DNA of 64,000 bases. It comes from CAVYUC01 sp963783085 (GTDB taxonomy: Bacteria > Bacteroidota > Bacteroidia > Bacteroidales > Prolixibacteraceae). Under the pieces are notes generated by a model. It saw nothing but the letters and a program-made list of their open reading frames with translations, had not been told where the DNA came from and searched no databases. The DNA is taken from assembly GCA_963783085.1 (NCBI GenBank), contig CAWAMJ010000018.1, positions 1-64,000 of the forward strand, written 5' to 3'. Of this stretch, positions 16,121 through 24,207 are shown piece by piece. A program made the position numbers and the translations under genes. The first letter of the stretch is position 1. Every line of letters begins with the position of its first letter.

Positions 16121-17105
16121 CTGCGTTGGTAAAATTCAGTGCTTTTAAGCCCTTTTTGTAACAATCAATGGCCGACGTTAAATTCGATGATTTTTGGCGT
16201 TTAAATTCATTTATATCCGTTGATTCAACTTTCTTGTTGGCATAAATACCACCAAAAATGAAATAGTATTCTGCAATATTTATCCCCCCTCCTTTTTCAA
16301 CTTGAATAATAATATCATAAGCTTTCTGAAGAACATTTAATGCTTTATCAATCATACCAGTTGATCCCAAAAAAGTGGCGTAATTCAAATATTCGTATGC
16401 AACTTCAATATCGTTATCTGAATATAGCTTTATAGCTTGGTTTATGGCTTCTATATAAGCATTATCCGCTTTTTCGAAAGAGCCAACAACCTGGTAAACA
16501 ACAGCTTTTAAATCTAAAAGGTATAGCTCTGAAAATTCATCAGTTTTTTTAATTTGTTGTTCAATAATTGAAAGTGATTTTGAATACTCATTTATTTTAA
16601 AGTATGTAACAGCGAGATTATAATAAATATCCGATTTAATATATGAAGAGGAGGAAGGAATCGCTTCAATTAAATACAGCGCGCGTTCATAATATTCCAA
16701 AGCCGTTCCATAATTCATTTTGCTTTTATAAACGTTGCCAAGATTGCTGTATATACTTGCAATATATTTCTTATTTGGCTCATCATCAGAATTATATGAA
16801 TTTTCAGCGGCAAGAAAATACTGAATGGCTTTATCGAGTTGACCAATATTCTTGTAGTTTATTCCCAAAGCAGTCTGTATATAGCCGGTTTTTCTACCTT
16901 CTCCAAAAAGTTTCTTATTAATTTCTAATGATATTATAAATGAATCAATTGCATTATTATACAAATTTTTTTCAGCCATTTTAATGCCATGAGCATACAT
17001 CCTTCTTGCTCTAATGCTGTCATTTTTAAACGATTGATTTTCTGAATACAGCGTTATTGGCTGGAAAAAAATGAAAAGTAGAAACATATAAAGTATCCTG
17101 CACAT
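16059..17105 (-). CDS. Exported TPR protein, 5' part of a frameshifted TPR-CHAT gene
   Basis: A 348-residue frame beginning with a signal peptide (hydrophobic core MFLLFIFFQPITLYS) and followed by at least six TPR-like repeats between about residues 35 and 310, for example YIQTALGINYKNIGQLDKAI and SIYSNLGNVYKSKMNYGTAL. It ends in frame shortly after overlapping the CHAT frame by 62 bp. The TPR array plainly continues in that frame (VIADTYVQLANVYDGKK), so the two are one gene. A single extra base, perhaps in the TTT of ATGTTTATC or at TCT-TGA, would explain the break. The start faces the divergent peptide gene across 133 bp. Confidence 0.85.
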   Translation of the reverse strand: MCRILYMFLLFIFFQPITLYSENQSFKNDSIRARRMYAHGIKMAEKNLYNNAIDSFIISLEINKKLFGEGRKTGYIQTALGINYKNIGQLDKAIQYFLAAENSYNSDDEPNKKYIASIYSNLGNVYKSKMNYGTALEYYERALYLIEAIPSSSSYIKSDIYYNLAVTYFKINEYSKSLSIIEQQIKKTDEFSELYLLDLKAVVYQVVGSFEKADNAYIEAINQAIKLYSDNDIEVAYEYLNYATFLGSTGMIDKALNVLQKAYDIIIQVEKGGGINIAEYYFIFGGIYANKKVESTDINEFKRQKSSNLTSAIDCYKKGLKALNFTNAVENTQTEPDLSRMFIIDAVS

Positions 17106-17160
17106 TTTGACTCGATTTTACTTCAGCAATTTATATCATTTTAAAAAGTTTTCCAATTTG

Positions 17161-17189
17161 GGGGTTACCTTTTGAGCTTTTTTAGAATA
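17161..17189 (+). promoter_or_regulatory. ECF-type promoter motif upstream of peptide gene
   Basis: GGGGTTACC (17161-17169), 13 nt, TAGAATA (17183-17189): the same two blocks and spacing as before the sigma gene at 11788-11816. It is followed by GAATGTGTG at 17198, near the expected transcription start, and by a 49-nt leader to the ATG at 17239. Confidence 0.7.
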
Positions 17190-17238
17190 TAAAGGTAGAA
17201 TGTGTGATTTTTAAGTTTAATGATTAAATCTATTTACA

Positions 17239-17391
17239 ATGAAAAGGTCTTTTACTAATGCCGAAGAAAAAAAATTCAATGCTTTTGGTTTCGATGTTTT
17301 AAATTCAAATGAAATGATGAAAGTTCGCGGTGGCGATGATATCAGACCAAGAACAAGAGATAAAGATACCTACATCGATCCGGATGCATAG
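17239..17391 (+). CDS. 50-residue peptide with Gly-Gly leader (predicted secreted-peptide precursor)
   Basis: A short gene, below usual ORF length cutoffs. The leader is helical and acidic/amphipathic (NAEEKKFNAFGFDVLNSNEM) and ends in MMKVRGG, the double-glycine processing motif seen in Bacteroidota 'GG' natural-product and bacteriocin-like precursors. Cleavage after Gly-Gly would release an 18-residue, highly charged peptide (DDIRPRTRDKDTYIDPDA) with no Cys. It has its own promoter motif shared with the sigma gene and no downstream partner: the next gene is convergent. No C39 peptidase, radical SAM enzyme or lanthionine synthetase is in the window. The maturation route and role are unknown; signal or substrate for the CHAT system is an inference. 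Confidence 0.75.
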   Translation: MKRSFTNAEEKKFNAFGFDVLNSNEMMKVRGGDDIRPRTRDKDTYIDPDA

Positions 17392-17420
17392 GAATTCAAA
17401 TCATATTTTAAATTTCCATC

Positions 17421-18572
17421 TTATTTTTGCTTTATTTCGTGCAGTTTTCCGCTGAAAAGTGGATATGCAGAAAATGCGCAACGCAGCGTGCCGTTATAAA
17501 GTTCCATTTTACTGGCTGGTTTTAAACCAACATGTTTCAGGTATTCCGTGGATGAAGATAAAATCCAGGCAATGTTTCCATGAAACTGATGTTTTAACCG
17601 TTCGCCAATAAGCGAGTAAAGTCCGGCTAAATCATTTAATTTCAGCCGTTCCCCGTACGGTGGGTTTATAACAATAGTGGCATTTTGAAGTGGAATATCC
17701 AAATCTTTAAAATTACTGGTTTTAAACTGAATCTTGCGAAATACCAACGCGCGCCGTGCATTGGTCTGGGCATTGAGGACGTTTTCGGCCGATATATCTG
17801 ACGCAAAAATGCGTTGTGTAAAATCTTTTGTTTGATTTTCTGATTTTATCCGTTCAAAAAGTGGCTGGTTAAAGTCGGGCCAATTAAAAAAAGAGAAATT
17901 CTTTCTGAATTTTCCCGCAGGAATATTTTGCGCAATAAAAGCAGCTTCAATAGGAAGTGTTCCTGATCCGCACATCGGGTCAAGAAAATCGCTTTGACCG
18001 CTCCAACCGGTCAGTAATATCATTCCAGCCGCCAAAACTTCATTTAACGGAGCATCGCCTTGTTTTATGCGATAACCTCTTTTGTGCAACGATTCACCCG
18101 AACTGTCGAGAGATACAGTACAGTTATTTTTATAAATATGCACATCAATGTATATATCAGGATGTTGCGTATCAACATTTGGCCTTTTTGATATTTTTTC
18201 ACGAAAGTAATCTGCAAGTGCATCTTTCAATTTCAGAGAAGAAAACATCGAGTTCTTAAAATCTCCGGAATACATCACCGTGCTGTTCACCACGAAATTT
18301 TGATCGACGTTCATGAATTCTATCCAGTTGATGTTTTTACACTTCAGATAAAACTCATCCGGGTTATTAAATTGAAAAGTTTTGATTTCCTTGAGTACGC
18401 GCAATGCAGTCCGTAAAAAATAGTTCGATCGGTAAATCACCTCAAGATTACCTTCATAAAAAACTGCTCTCCTGCCCTGCCTGATGTTTTTTCCACCTAT
18501 CCTTTTTATTTCTTCTGCCAAAACCGGTTCAAGCCCGGAAAATGTTTTCGCTGTTAACTTATATGCTTCCAA
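17421..18572 (-). CDS. THUMP-domain class I SAM-dependent RNA methyltransferase
   Basis: A 383-residue enzyme of the RlmL/YpsC-like family, which methylates a guanine in 23S rRNA. A THUMP domain occupies the first 165 residues (LAEEIKRIGGKNIRQGRRAV at the start). The Rossmann methyltransferase domain has the SAM-binding motif FLDPMCGSGTLPIEAAF and the base-flipping motif VINPPYGERL (NPPY), the signature of N2-guanine methyltransferases. The length fits the single-domain form lacking the second methyltransferase of E. coli RlmKL. It is followed on the same strand as cysE, 17 bp downstream of it, so the two may share a transcript. Confidence 0.92.
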   Translation of the reverse strand: MEAYKLTAKTFSGLEPVLAEEIKRIGGKNIRQGRRAVFYEGNLEVIYRSNYFLRTALRVLKEIKTFQFNNPDEFYLKCKNINWIEFMNVDQNFVVNSTVMYSGDFKNSMFSSLKLKDALADYFREKISKRPNVDTQHPDIYIDVHIYKNNCTVSLDSSGESLHKRGYRIKQGDAPLNEVLAAGMILLTGWSGQSDFLDPMCGSGTLPIEAAFIAQNIPAGKFRKNFSFFNWPDFNQPLFERIKSENQTKDFTQRIFASDISAENVLNAQTNARRALVFRKIQFKTSNFKDLDIPLQNATIVINPPYGERLKLNDLAGLYSLIGERLKHQFHGNIAWILSSSTEYLKHVGLKPASKMELYNGTLRCAFSAYPLFSGKLHEIKQK

Positions 18573-18589
18573 TTTAAAAAATTTTCAAA

Positions 18590-19516
18590 TTAAATTCCTA
18601 ATCCATCTACAAACGTAGTTTCACGTGGTTTGGTCTGTACAATTCTCGAATTTGGCGGAACATCCTGAGTCAGCCACACGTTTCCACCGATAACCGAGCC
18701 TGCACCAATCGTGATCCTTCCCAAAACCGTTGCGCCGGAATAAATCACTACATCGTCCTCCACAATAGGGTGCCTCGGAATTCCTTTAATTGGATTGCCA
18801 TTTTCATCCAATGGAAAACTTTTCGCGCCAAGCGTCACTCCCTGATAAATTTTCACATTGTTGCCAATAATGGAGGTAGAACCAATTACAACGCCTGTTC
18901 CGTGGTCGATGGTAAAACTTTCACCAATTTCAGCACGCGGATGTATATCGATTCCGGTTTCGCTGTGCGCCATTTCAGTAATATAGCGCGGAACCAGCGG
19001 AACTTCGAGTTGAAATAATTTGTGTGCTATGCGGTAATTGGTAATCGCATGTATCCCCGGATAACAGAATATTACTTCACCCAAATTACGTGCAGCCGGA
19101 TCGTTTAAATAAGTAGCATTGACGTCGGCAACCAATTTACGTCGTATTTCGGGCAAATATTCTATAAATTCCATAGCAGCATTTTCTGCCTTGCCCGAAT
19201 GTATCCTGACTTTATCTTCATGAGGATCCTGACATTCGAAACACATTCCGGCTAATATCTGCCCACTCAACAATTCATGGAGTTCGTCAACATAAACTCC
19301 CATGTAATGCCGCGTTGTATTTGGCCGGAGCGTAGTATTGCCAAAGTACCCGGGAAAAAGAATCTCCCTGATCAATGCGGTAATTTTGCGCATTTTTGAA
19401 ATCGACGGAAGTGGTTCGCCCAAACGGTGTTCGTGGCAAACCAGGTCGTAAGAATCAGGATCACTTAATTGCTCAACTGTTCGGGCTACTTTTTCTTCAA
19501 ATTCTTTAACAGTCAT
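18590..19516 (-). CDS. cysE: Serine O-acetyltransferase
   Basis: A 308-residue serine acetyltransferase: it makes O-acetylserine from serine and acetyl-CoA, the first step of cysteine synthesis. The N-terminal helical SATase domain is followed by a left-handed beta-helix of hexapeptide repeats (about 190-290: IDIHPRAEIGESFTIDHGTG, then VVIGSTSIIGNNVKIYQGVT). The catalytic His is in DHGTGVVIG. The form with a longer N-terminus (EpsC-like) is common in Bacteroidota. The gene lies 17 bp upstream of the rRNA methyltransferase. Confidence 0.95.
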   Translation of the reverse strand: MTVKEFEEKVARTVEQLSDPDSYDLVCHEHRLGEPLPSISKMRKITALIREILFPGYFGNTTLRPNTTRHYMGVYVDELHELLSGQILAGMCFECQDPHEDKVRIHSGKAENAAMEFIEYLPEIRRKLVADVNATYLNDPAARNLGEVIFCYPGIHAITNYRIAHKLFQLEVPLVPRYITEMAHSETGIDIHPRAEIGESFTIDHGTGVVIGSTSIIGNNVKIYQGVTLGAKSFPLDENGNPIKGIPRHPIVEDDVVIYSGATVLGRITIGAGSVIGGNVWLTQDVPPNSRIVQTKPRETTFVDGLGI

Positions 19517-19584
19517 TTTATTTCTTTTAGAATTGAAATTTACGTTATTCTATCAGGTTTAAAACACCTGATTTACCGGTTGGT

Positions 19585-20112
19585 TTATTTTTCTTTCAAC
19601 CGTTCGATAATTTTTAATGCATTTGAAAAACGGTCCGTACCGGTACCTTCAACCATTTCAAATTTAAAATTAAATGCTTTGATATTATCGATATATAAAT
19701 TCTGCAACACCAATCGTTGTTTCCCACCGTTTTCGCGCACAGGATCTGACTGCCATGGAATATCGGTGTTACAAACCAGAAACAAATCGATGGGCGTATT
19801 TCTTATTTCATCTTCGAGCCAGACCGGCACTTTTTTAAAAACAACTTCGAACCAGACTTTTGTAATAATCAACCAGGTATCTGCAAATACAAATGAAGAA
19901 TCGCAATTTTTTAACGAATTTAATTGTTTAACCTGAATTTCGGCAATTTTCTCAACGTCCTGATAATTGTATTTTCGGTTTAAATTTTGGATATATTCGC
20001 GGGCATATTCCGGAATATACGGCGCATCGAATTTTCCGGCCAGCCATTGCGTCAGTTCGCTTTTCCCTGTTGATTCAGCTCCGGTTACAACAACTATTTT
20101 AGGCATTTTCAA
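19585..20112 (-). CDS. NadR-like nicotinamide riboside kinase (P-loop ATPase)
   Basis: A 175-residue P-loop kinase matching the C-terminal kinase domain of NadR. The Walker A motif is GAESTGKSELTQWLA at about residues 10-24. YIPEYAREYI and FVFADTWLIITKVWFE are typical of this family. It overlaps pnuC by 14 bp and follows it, so transport of nicotinamide riboside and its phosphorylation to NMN are coupled, as in many bacteria. The adenylyltransferase and repressor domains of full NadR are absent. Confidence 0.88.
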   Translation of the reverse strand: MKMPKIVVVTGAESTGKSELTQWLAGKFDAPYIPEYAREYIQNLNRKYNYQDVEKIAEIQVKQLNSLKNCDSSFVFADTWLIITKVWFEVVFKKVPVWLEDEIRNTPIDLFLVCNTDIPWQSDPVRENGGKQRLVLQNLYIDNIKAFNFKFEMVEGTGTDRFSNALKIIERLKEK

Positions 20113-20716
20113 AGTGTTTTTGTAAATCTTTTTTCCATTCGGAGTAACCTGCCACAGCCATTACTGTGTACACTAAAAATAAAACAACCGTTGGCCAAAG
20201 GTTTTTGTATACGTACAATCCTGCTGAAACAAAATCAACAAATATCCAAATCAACCAATGTTCCAGATATTTTTTCGCCAGCATCCAGGTAGCTACAATG
20301 CTAAGTGCGGTGGTAAGCGAATCCATAAAGGGCACATCGGAATCGGTGAATTTCAGTAAAATAAAAAGTAGAAATAAATAGATTATTACTGTAAATGCCG
20401 CTAATTTAAAAAACAACAGTTTTGGCGTATTTTTTACCGGGACGTCGTGTTCTTTATTGCTATTTTTCGAATTGTTCCCTTTCAGCCAGTAATACCATCC
20501 GTAAATACTGATGATAACGTAGTAAACCTGGAGCCCCATATCTGCATAGAATTTTGTCCGGAAAAACACGTACGTGTATATCAGCGAGGTAAGCAGCCCG
20601 GTTGGCCAGGTTAAAATGTTCTGTCGGATTGAAAAAAAAATGTATAACAAACCAAGAATGGCCCCCAGCAACTCTGCTTTATTGCCAGCGAACCATTCGA
20701 ATATAATGTTGTTCAT
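20099..20716 (-). CDS. pnuC: Nicotinamide riboside transporter PnuC
   Basis: A 205-residue inner-membrane protein with about seven hydrophobic helices. The family motif is seen as WPTGLLTSLIYTYVFFRTKF followed by GLQVYYVIISIYGWYYW. PnuC-type proteins move vitamins by facilitated diffusion and rely on intracellular phosphorylation for trapping; the overlapping NadR-like kinase makes nicotinamide riboside the likely substrate rather than thiamine. The gene begins 6 bp after the stop of the upstream S41 peptidase gene, so it is likely part of that transcript. Confidence 0.9.
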   Translation of the reverse strand: MNNIIFEWFAGNKAELLGAILGLLYIFFSIRQNILTWPTGLLTSLIYTYVFFRTKFYADMGLQVYYVIISIYGWYYWLKGNNSKNSNKEHDVPVKNTPKLLFFKLAAFTVIIYLFLLFILLKFTDSDVPFMDSLTTALSIVATWMLAKKYLEHWLIWIFVDFVSAGLYVYKNLWPTVVLFLVYTVMAVAGYSEWKKDLQKHFENA

Positions 20717-20722
20717 GCTTTT

Positions 20723-22351
20723 CTAATCCGCTGAAACCAATAGTTCGTTGTATTCCTGCTGGTCCTCAAGAACCTGAAGCGCTTTTTTAATGGCATCGTC
20801 ATCTTCGTAAAATATTTTGTAGAAGTCATTTCGGGAATAGATGTCTCTCGCGATTAACGCTTTAATTTCGCGCTTCATATCGCCAACTGTAAAACTCAGG
20901 CTCTCTTCATCTTTTTCTATTCCTTCTTTTTCACCATTTGCCACCACCGCGCTTATCATTTCAGGAGTTATCTCAAAATTATTTCTGAAACTTTCGAACA
21001 GGGGATATTTGTTTTTCAATTCATCACGGTGAACATCGACATAATTTAATGCAAAATTATAAACGACATTGTTTCTTCTTAACCGGTTGTAATATTTGTA
21101 ATAGCTCGATGTGTCCATCGGGACGAAAATATCGGGCATGATTCCGCCGCCGCCAAATACCGTTCTTTTGTTTAACAATGTTTTATATTTTAAAGAATCG
21201 GCAAAAACGATGCTGTCTTCGCTGAACATTTCCCCGTGGCTTAACCTTTTCTGGTAATCCAGTCTATAATCTTCAATTCCCTCTTCATAAGGTTTTTGAA
21301 TGCAACGTCCGCTGGGCGTATAATAATGTGCCGTGGTAAGTCGTACCATCGATCCATCGGTTAAGAAAAAGGGTTTTTGTACCAATCCTTTTCCATACGA
21401 ACGGCGGCCTATAATCAATCCACGATCCCAGTCCTGAATAGCTCCAGCCACAATTTCACTTGCCGAAGCCGATGACTCATCCACCAAAACAACCAGATTT
21501 CCGTTTTCGAAATTTCCTATGGAGGTGGCATCATATTCATGCTGAGGTTCGTTGGTTCCGTCGGTGTATACAACCAGCCGGTTATCCTGTAAAAACTGGT
21601 CGGCGATTTCAATGGCTGTTTTTAAATAGCCACCGCCATTTCCGCGTAAATCAAGAACCAGGTTTTTTAAATTTTTCTGTTTCAAATCATTAATTGCATC
21701 AACGAATTCGTCATTTGTGGTTGCCGAAAACTTATTCAATTTGATGTATCCCGTCGATTCATCGAGCATGTAAGAAGCATCGAGGCTGTAAATCGGAATT
21801 TTATCGCGGACAATCTTAAAATCCAGAATTTCGTCCACGTTGCGGCGCAGGACTTTCACTTCTACTTCAGAACCTTTTTTTCCTCTGAGGAGATCGAAAA
21901 CATCGCTGTTTTTCAATCCCGTACCTGCAATGTTTTCACCGTCAACTTCGATAATACGGTCGCCGGATCGCAGTCCCACTTTCTCCGACGGCCCGCCCGG
22001 AATGGTGGAAGTAACCAGCAACGTATCTTTAAAAATATTAAATGTAACTCCAACGCCTTCAAAATTACCCTTTAAGGGTTCGTTCATTTTCTTCACTTCT
22101 TCTTTCGAAATATAAACCGAATGCGGATCGAGTTCGCTCAGCATGCTGACAATCGCTTTTTCGGTTAATTTGTCAACATTTACGGTATCTACATAATAGC
22201 CATCAATTAAACGCAACAATCGTCCGAATTTCAGTTGATTTTCCTGAACATTTTCCTGTGCATGAACAGCTGCCGTTGGTAATCCGGTCAGAAATGCCAG
22301 CAAAAGAAAAAGGATGTTTATTTTAATTATTTTCTGTGAATTAATCTGCAT
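20723..22351 (-). CDS. S41-family C-terminal processing peptidase
   Basis: A 542-residue periplasmic serine protease of the CtpA/Prc-like S41 family. An N-terminal signal (INILFLLLAFLTGLPTAAVHA) is followed by a helical region, a PDZ domain (about 100-180, with VGLRSGDRIIEVDGENIAG) and the S41 catalytic domain. The catalytic Ser is in VDESSASASEIVAGAI and the Lys in GRRSYGKGLVQKP. Such proteases process or degrade envelope proteins from their C-termini. pnuC and the NadR-like gene follow closely, though no functional link is obvious. Confidence 0.93.
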   Translation of the reverse strand: MQINSQKIIKINILFLLLAFLTGLPTAAVHAQENVQENQLKFGRLLRLIDGYYVDTVNVDKLTEKAIVSMLSELDPHSVYISKEEVKKMNEPLKGNFEGVGVTFNIFKDTLLVTSTIPGGPSEKVGLRSGDRIIEVDGENIAGTGLKNSDVFDLLRGKKGSEVEVKVLRRNVDEILDFKIVRDKIPIYSLDASYMLDESTGYIKLNKFSATTNDEFVDAINDLKQKNLKNLVLDLRGNGGGYLKTAIEIADQFLQDNRLVVYTDGTNEPQHEYDATSIGNFENGNLVVLVDESSASASEIVAGAIQDWDRGLIIGRRSYGKGLVQKPFFLTDGSMVRLTTAHYYTPSGRCIQKPYEEGIEDYRLDYQKRLSHGEMFSEDSIVFADSLKYKTLLNKRTVFGGGGIMPDIFVPMDTSSYYKYYNRLRRNNVVYNFALNYVDVHRDELKNKYPLFESFRNNFEITPEMISAVVANGEKEGIEKDEESLSFTVGDMKREIKALIARDIYSRNDFYKIFYEDDDAIKKALQVLEDQQEYNELLVSAD

Positions 22352-22460
22352 ATCAATTTTAATTTATTGTTCTTGTCTCTTCAGGTTTGAAACGTGTGCT
22401 TTGGGAATTTCCTGCCCGGTTTAAATCGCCACAAACCAAAACCTGTAAAAAATAAAACGT

Positions 22461-23990
22461 TTATTCCCATTCAATTGTTGCCGGTGGTTTTGAACTAATA
22501 TCATATACAACACGGTTCACCCCTTTTACTTTGTTTATGATTTCATTCGACATTTTCGCCAAAAAATCGTAAGGCAAATGAACCCAGTCGGCAGTCATTC
22601 CATCGGTAGAAGCAACAGCACGCAGTGCAACCGTATTTTCGTAGGTTCGTTCATCGCCCATAACACCTACCGATTGAACTGGAAGCAGTATTACCCCTGC
22701 TTGCCAGACTTTGTCATACAATCCCCAATTCTTTAATCCTGCAATAAAAATATCATCGGCTTCCTGAAGCATTCTGACTTTTTCGGGGGTAACTTCGCCC
22801 AAAATGCGGATTCCTAGCCCTGGTCCCGGAAAAGGGTGACGGCCAAGTAATTCCGGTTTAATACCCAATGTTTTTCCTACTCGTCGAACTTCGTCTTTAA
22901 ACAGCAGACGCAGCGGCTCCACCACTTTCAGGTGCATTTTTTCGGGTAAACCGCCAACGTTATGGTGCGATTTAATGGTCGCAGAAGGTCCGTTCACTGA
23001 AACCGACTCAATTACATCCGGATAAATGGTTCCCTGTGCCAGCCATTTTACACCCTTTATTTTATGGGCTTCTTCATCGAAAACCTCTATGAAATTCCGG
23101 CCAATTGCTTTTCGTTTCAATTCCGGATCGACAATCCCATTTAAATCGTTCCAGAACCGTTCCCTGGCGTTAACACCCAGCACATTCAGTCCCATGTCCT
23201 TGTATGAATGCAACACATTTTCGAATTCATTTTTTCGGAGCAGCCCATTATCTACAAAAATACAGGTAAGATTTCTGCCGATGGCCTGATGAAGCAGAAC
23301 CGCTGTAACGGAAGAATCTACGCCACCGGACAAACCCAGCACCACTTTATCGTTTCCTAATTTTACGGCCAGTTCTTTAACGGTAGTTTCAACAAACGAA
23401 GCCGGAGTCCAGCTTTGATCGCAACCGCAAATATCAACCACAAAATTTGAAAGCAACTGGTTCCCTTCGGTAGTATGATATACTTCCGGATGAAACTGAA
23501 TGGCATAGGTTTCTTCATCGTCTACTTTATATGCAGCATAATCCACGTCTTCGGTTGAAGCTACCACCTTGTAATTTTTCGGCAATTTTGCGATGGTGTC
23601 TCCATGCGACATCCACACCTGGGTATGCAGGGTCATGTTTTTGAACAACTGACATCCGCTGTCCATAAATCCCAAATTTGCCCGGCCATATTCACGGGTG
23701 TTCGATGGTGCAACTTCGCCACCAAAGAAGTGGGCCATATATTGCGCACCGTAACAAATTCCCAATACCGGCAATTTCCCCTTTATTTCCGATAAATCAG
23801 GGCGCGGCGCGTTTTTGTCGCGAACAGAATACGGACTTCCCGACAATACGACACCTTTCACCGATTCATCAATTTTGGGGTAATGATTGAATGGATGAAT
23901 TTCGCAGTAAACGTTCAACTCGCGAATTTTACGCCCGATTAACTGCGTGTATTGCGAACCGAAGTCGAGTATTAAAATTTTTTCCTGCAT
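22461..23990 (-). CDS. guaA: GMP synthase (glutamine-hydrolysing)
   Basis: A 509-residue enzyme that aminates XMP to GMP with glutamine. The start is taken as the ATG at 23990 (MQEKILILDFGSQYTQLI), the conserved N-terminus; the frame is open to 24053. The class I glutamine amidotransferase domain (1-190) has its nucleophile in LGICYGAQYMA. The ATP pyrophosphatase domain has the P-loop GLSGGVDSSV, and the C-terminal dimerisation domain ends TIEWE, as the family does. It is monocistronic, divergent from the LysM gene. Confidence 0.97.
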   Translation of the reverse strand: MQEKILILDFGSQYTQLIGRKIRELNVYCEIHPFNHYPKIDESVKGVVLSGSPYSVRDKNAPRPDLSEIKGKLPVLGICYGAQYMAHFFGGEVAPSNTREYGRANLGFMDSGCQLFKNMTLHTQVWMSHGDTIAKLPKNYKVVASTEDVDYAAYKVDDEETYAIQFHPEVYHTTEGNQLLSNFVVDICGCDQSWTPASFVETTVKELAVKLGNDKVVLGLSGGVDSSVTAVLLHQAIGRNLTCIFVDNGLLRKNEFENVLHSYKDMGLNVLGVNARERFWNDLNGIVDPELKRKAIGRNFIEVFDEEAHKIKGVKWLAQGTIYPDVIESVSVNGPSATIKSHHNVGGLPEKMHLKVVEPLRLLFKDEVRRVGKTLGIKPELLGRHPFPGPGLGIRILGEVTPEKVRMLQEADDIFIAGLKNWGLYDKVWQAGVILLPVQSVGVMGDERTYENTVALRAVASTDGMTADWVHLPYDFLAKMSNEIINKVKGVNRVVYDISSKPPATIEWE

Positions 23991-24207
23991 GAACTGTTTT
24001 TTAGGATATTGAAAGCAACCGTTTAAGCGGCAAAAGTAAGAATTACATAACAAAATTTTACCGGGATTCAGAGAAAAAGTCTAAGTTGTTAACATCAAAA
24101 GAAGCCTGCTGCCAAATAAACTGCATATTATCAAAATTAAATTCGATAATAAACGTTAAGCAAGTGGTTGGCTTTTATTGTTATTTTTGAACCGGATTTT
24201 AAATGAA

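Noticed and set aside
14249..17105. The TPR-CHAT protein as Csx29 of a type III-E CRISPR system
   Set aside because: It has a signal peptide and C-terminal anchor, and no gRAMP or Cas1 gene is present.
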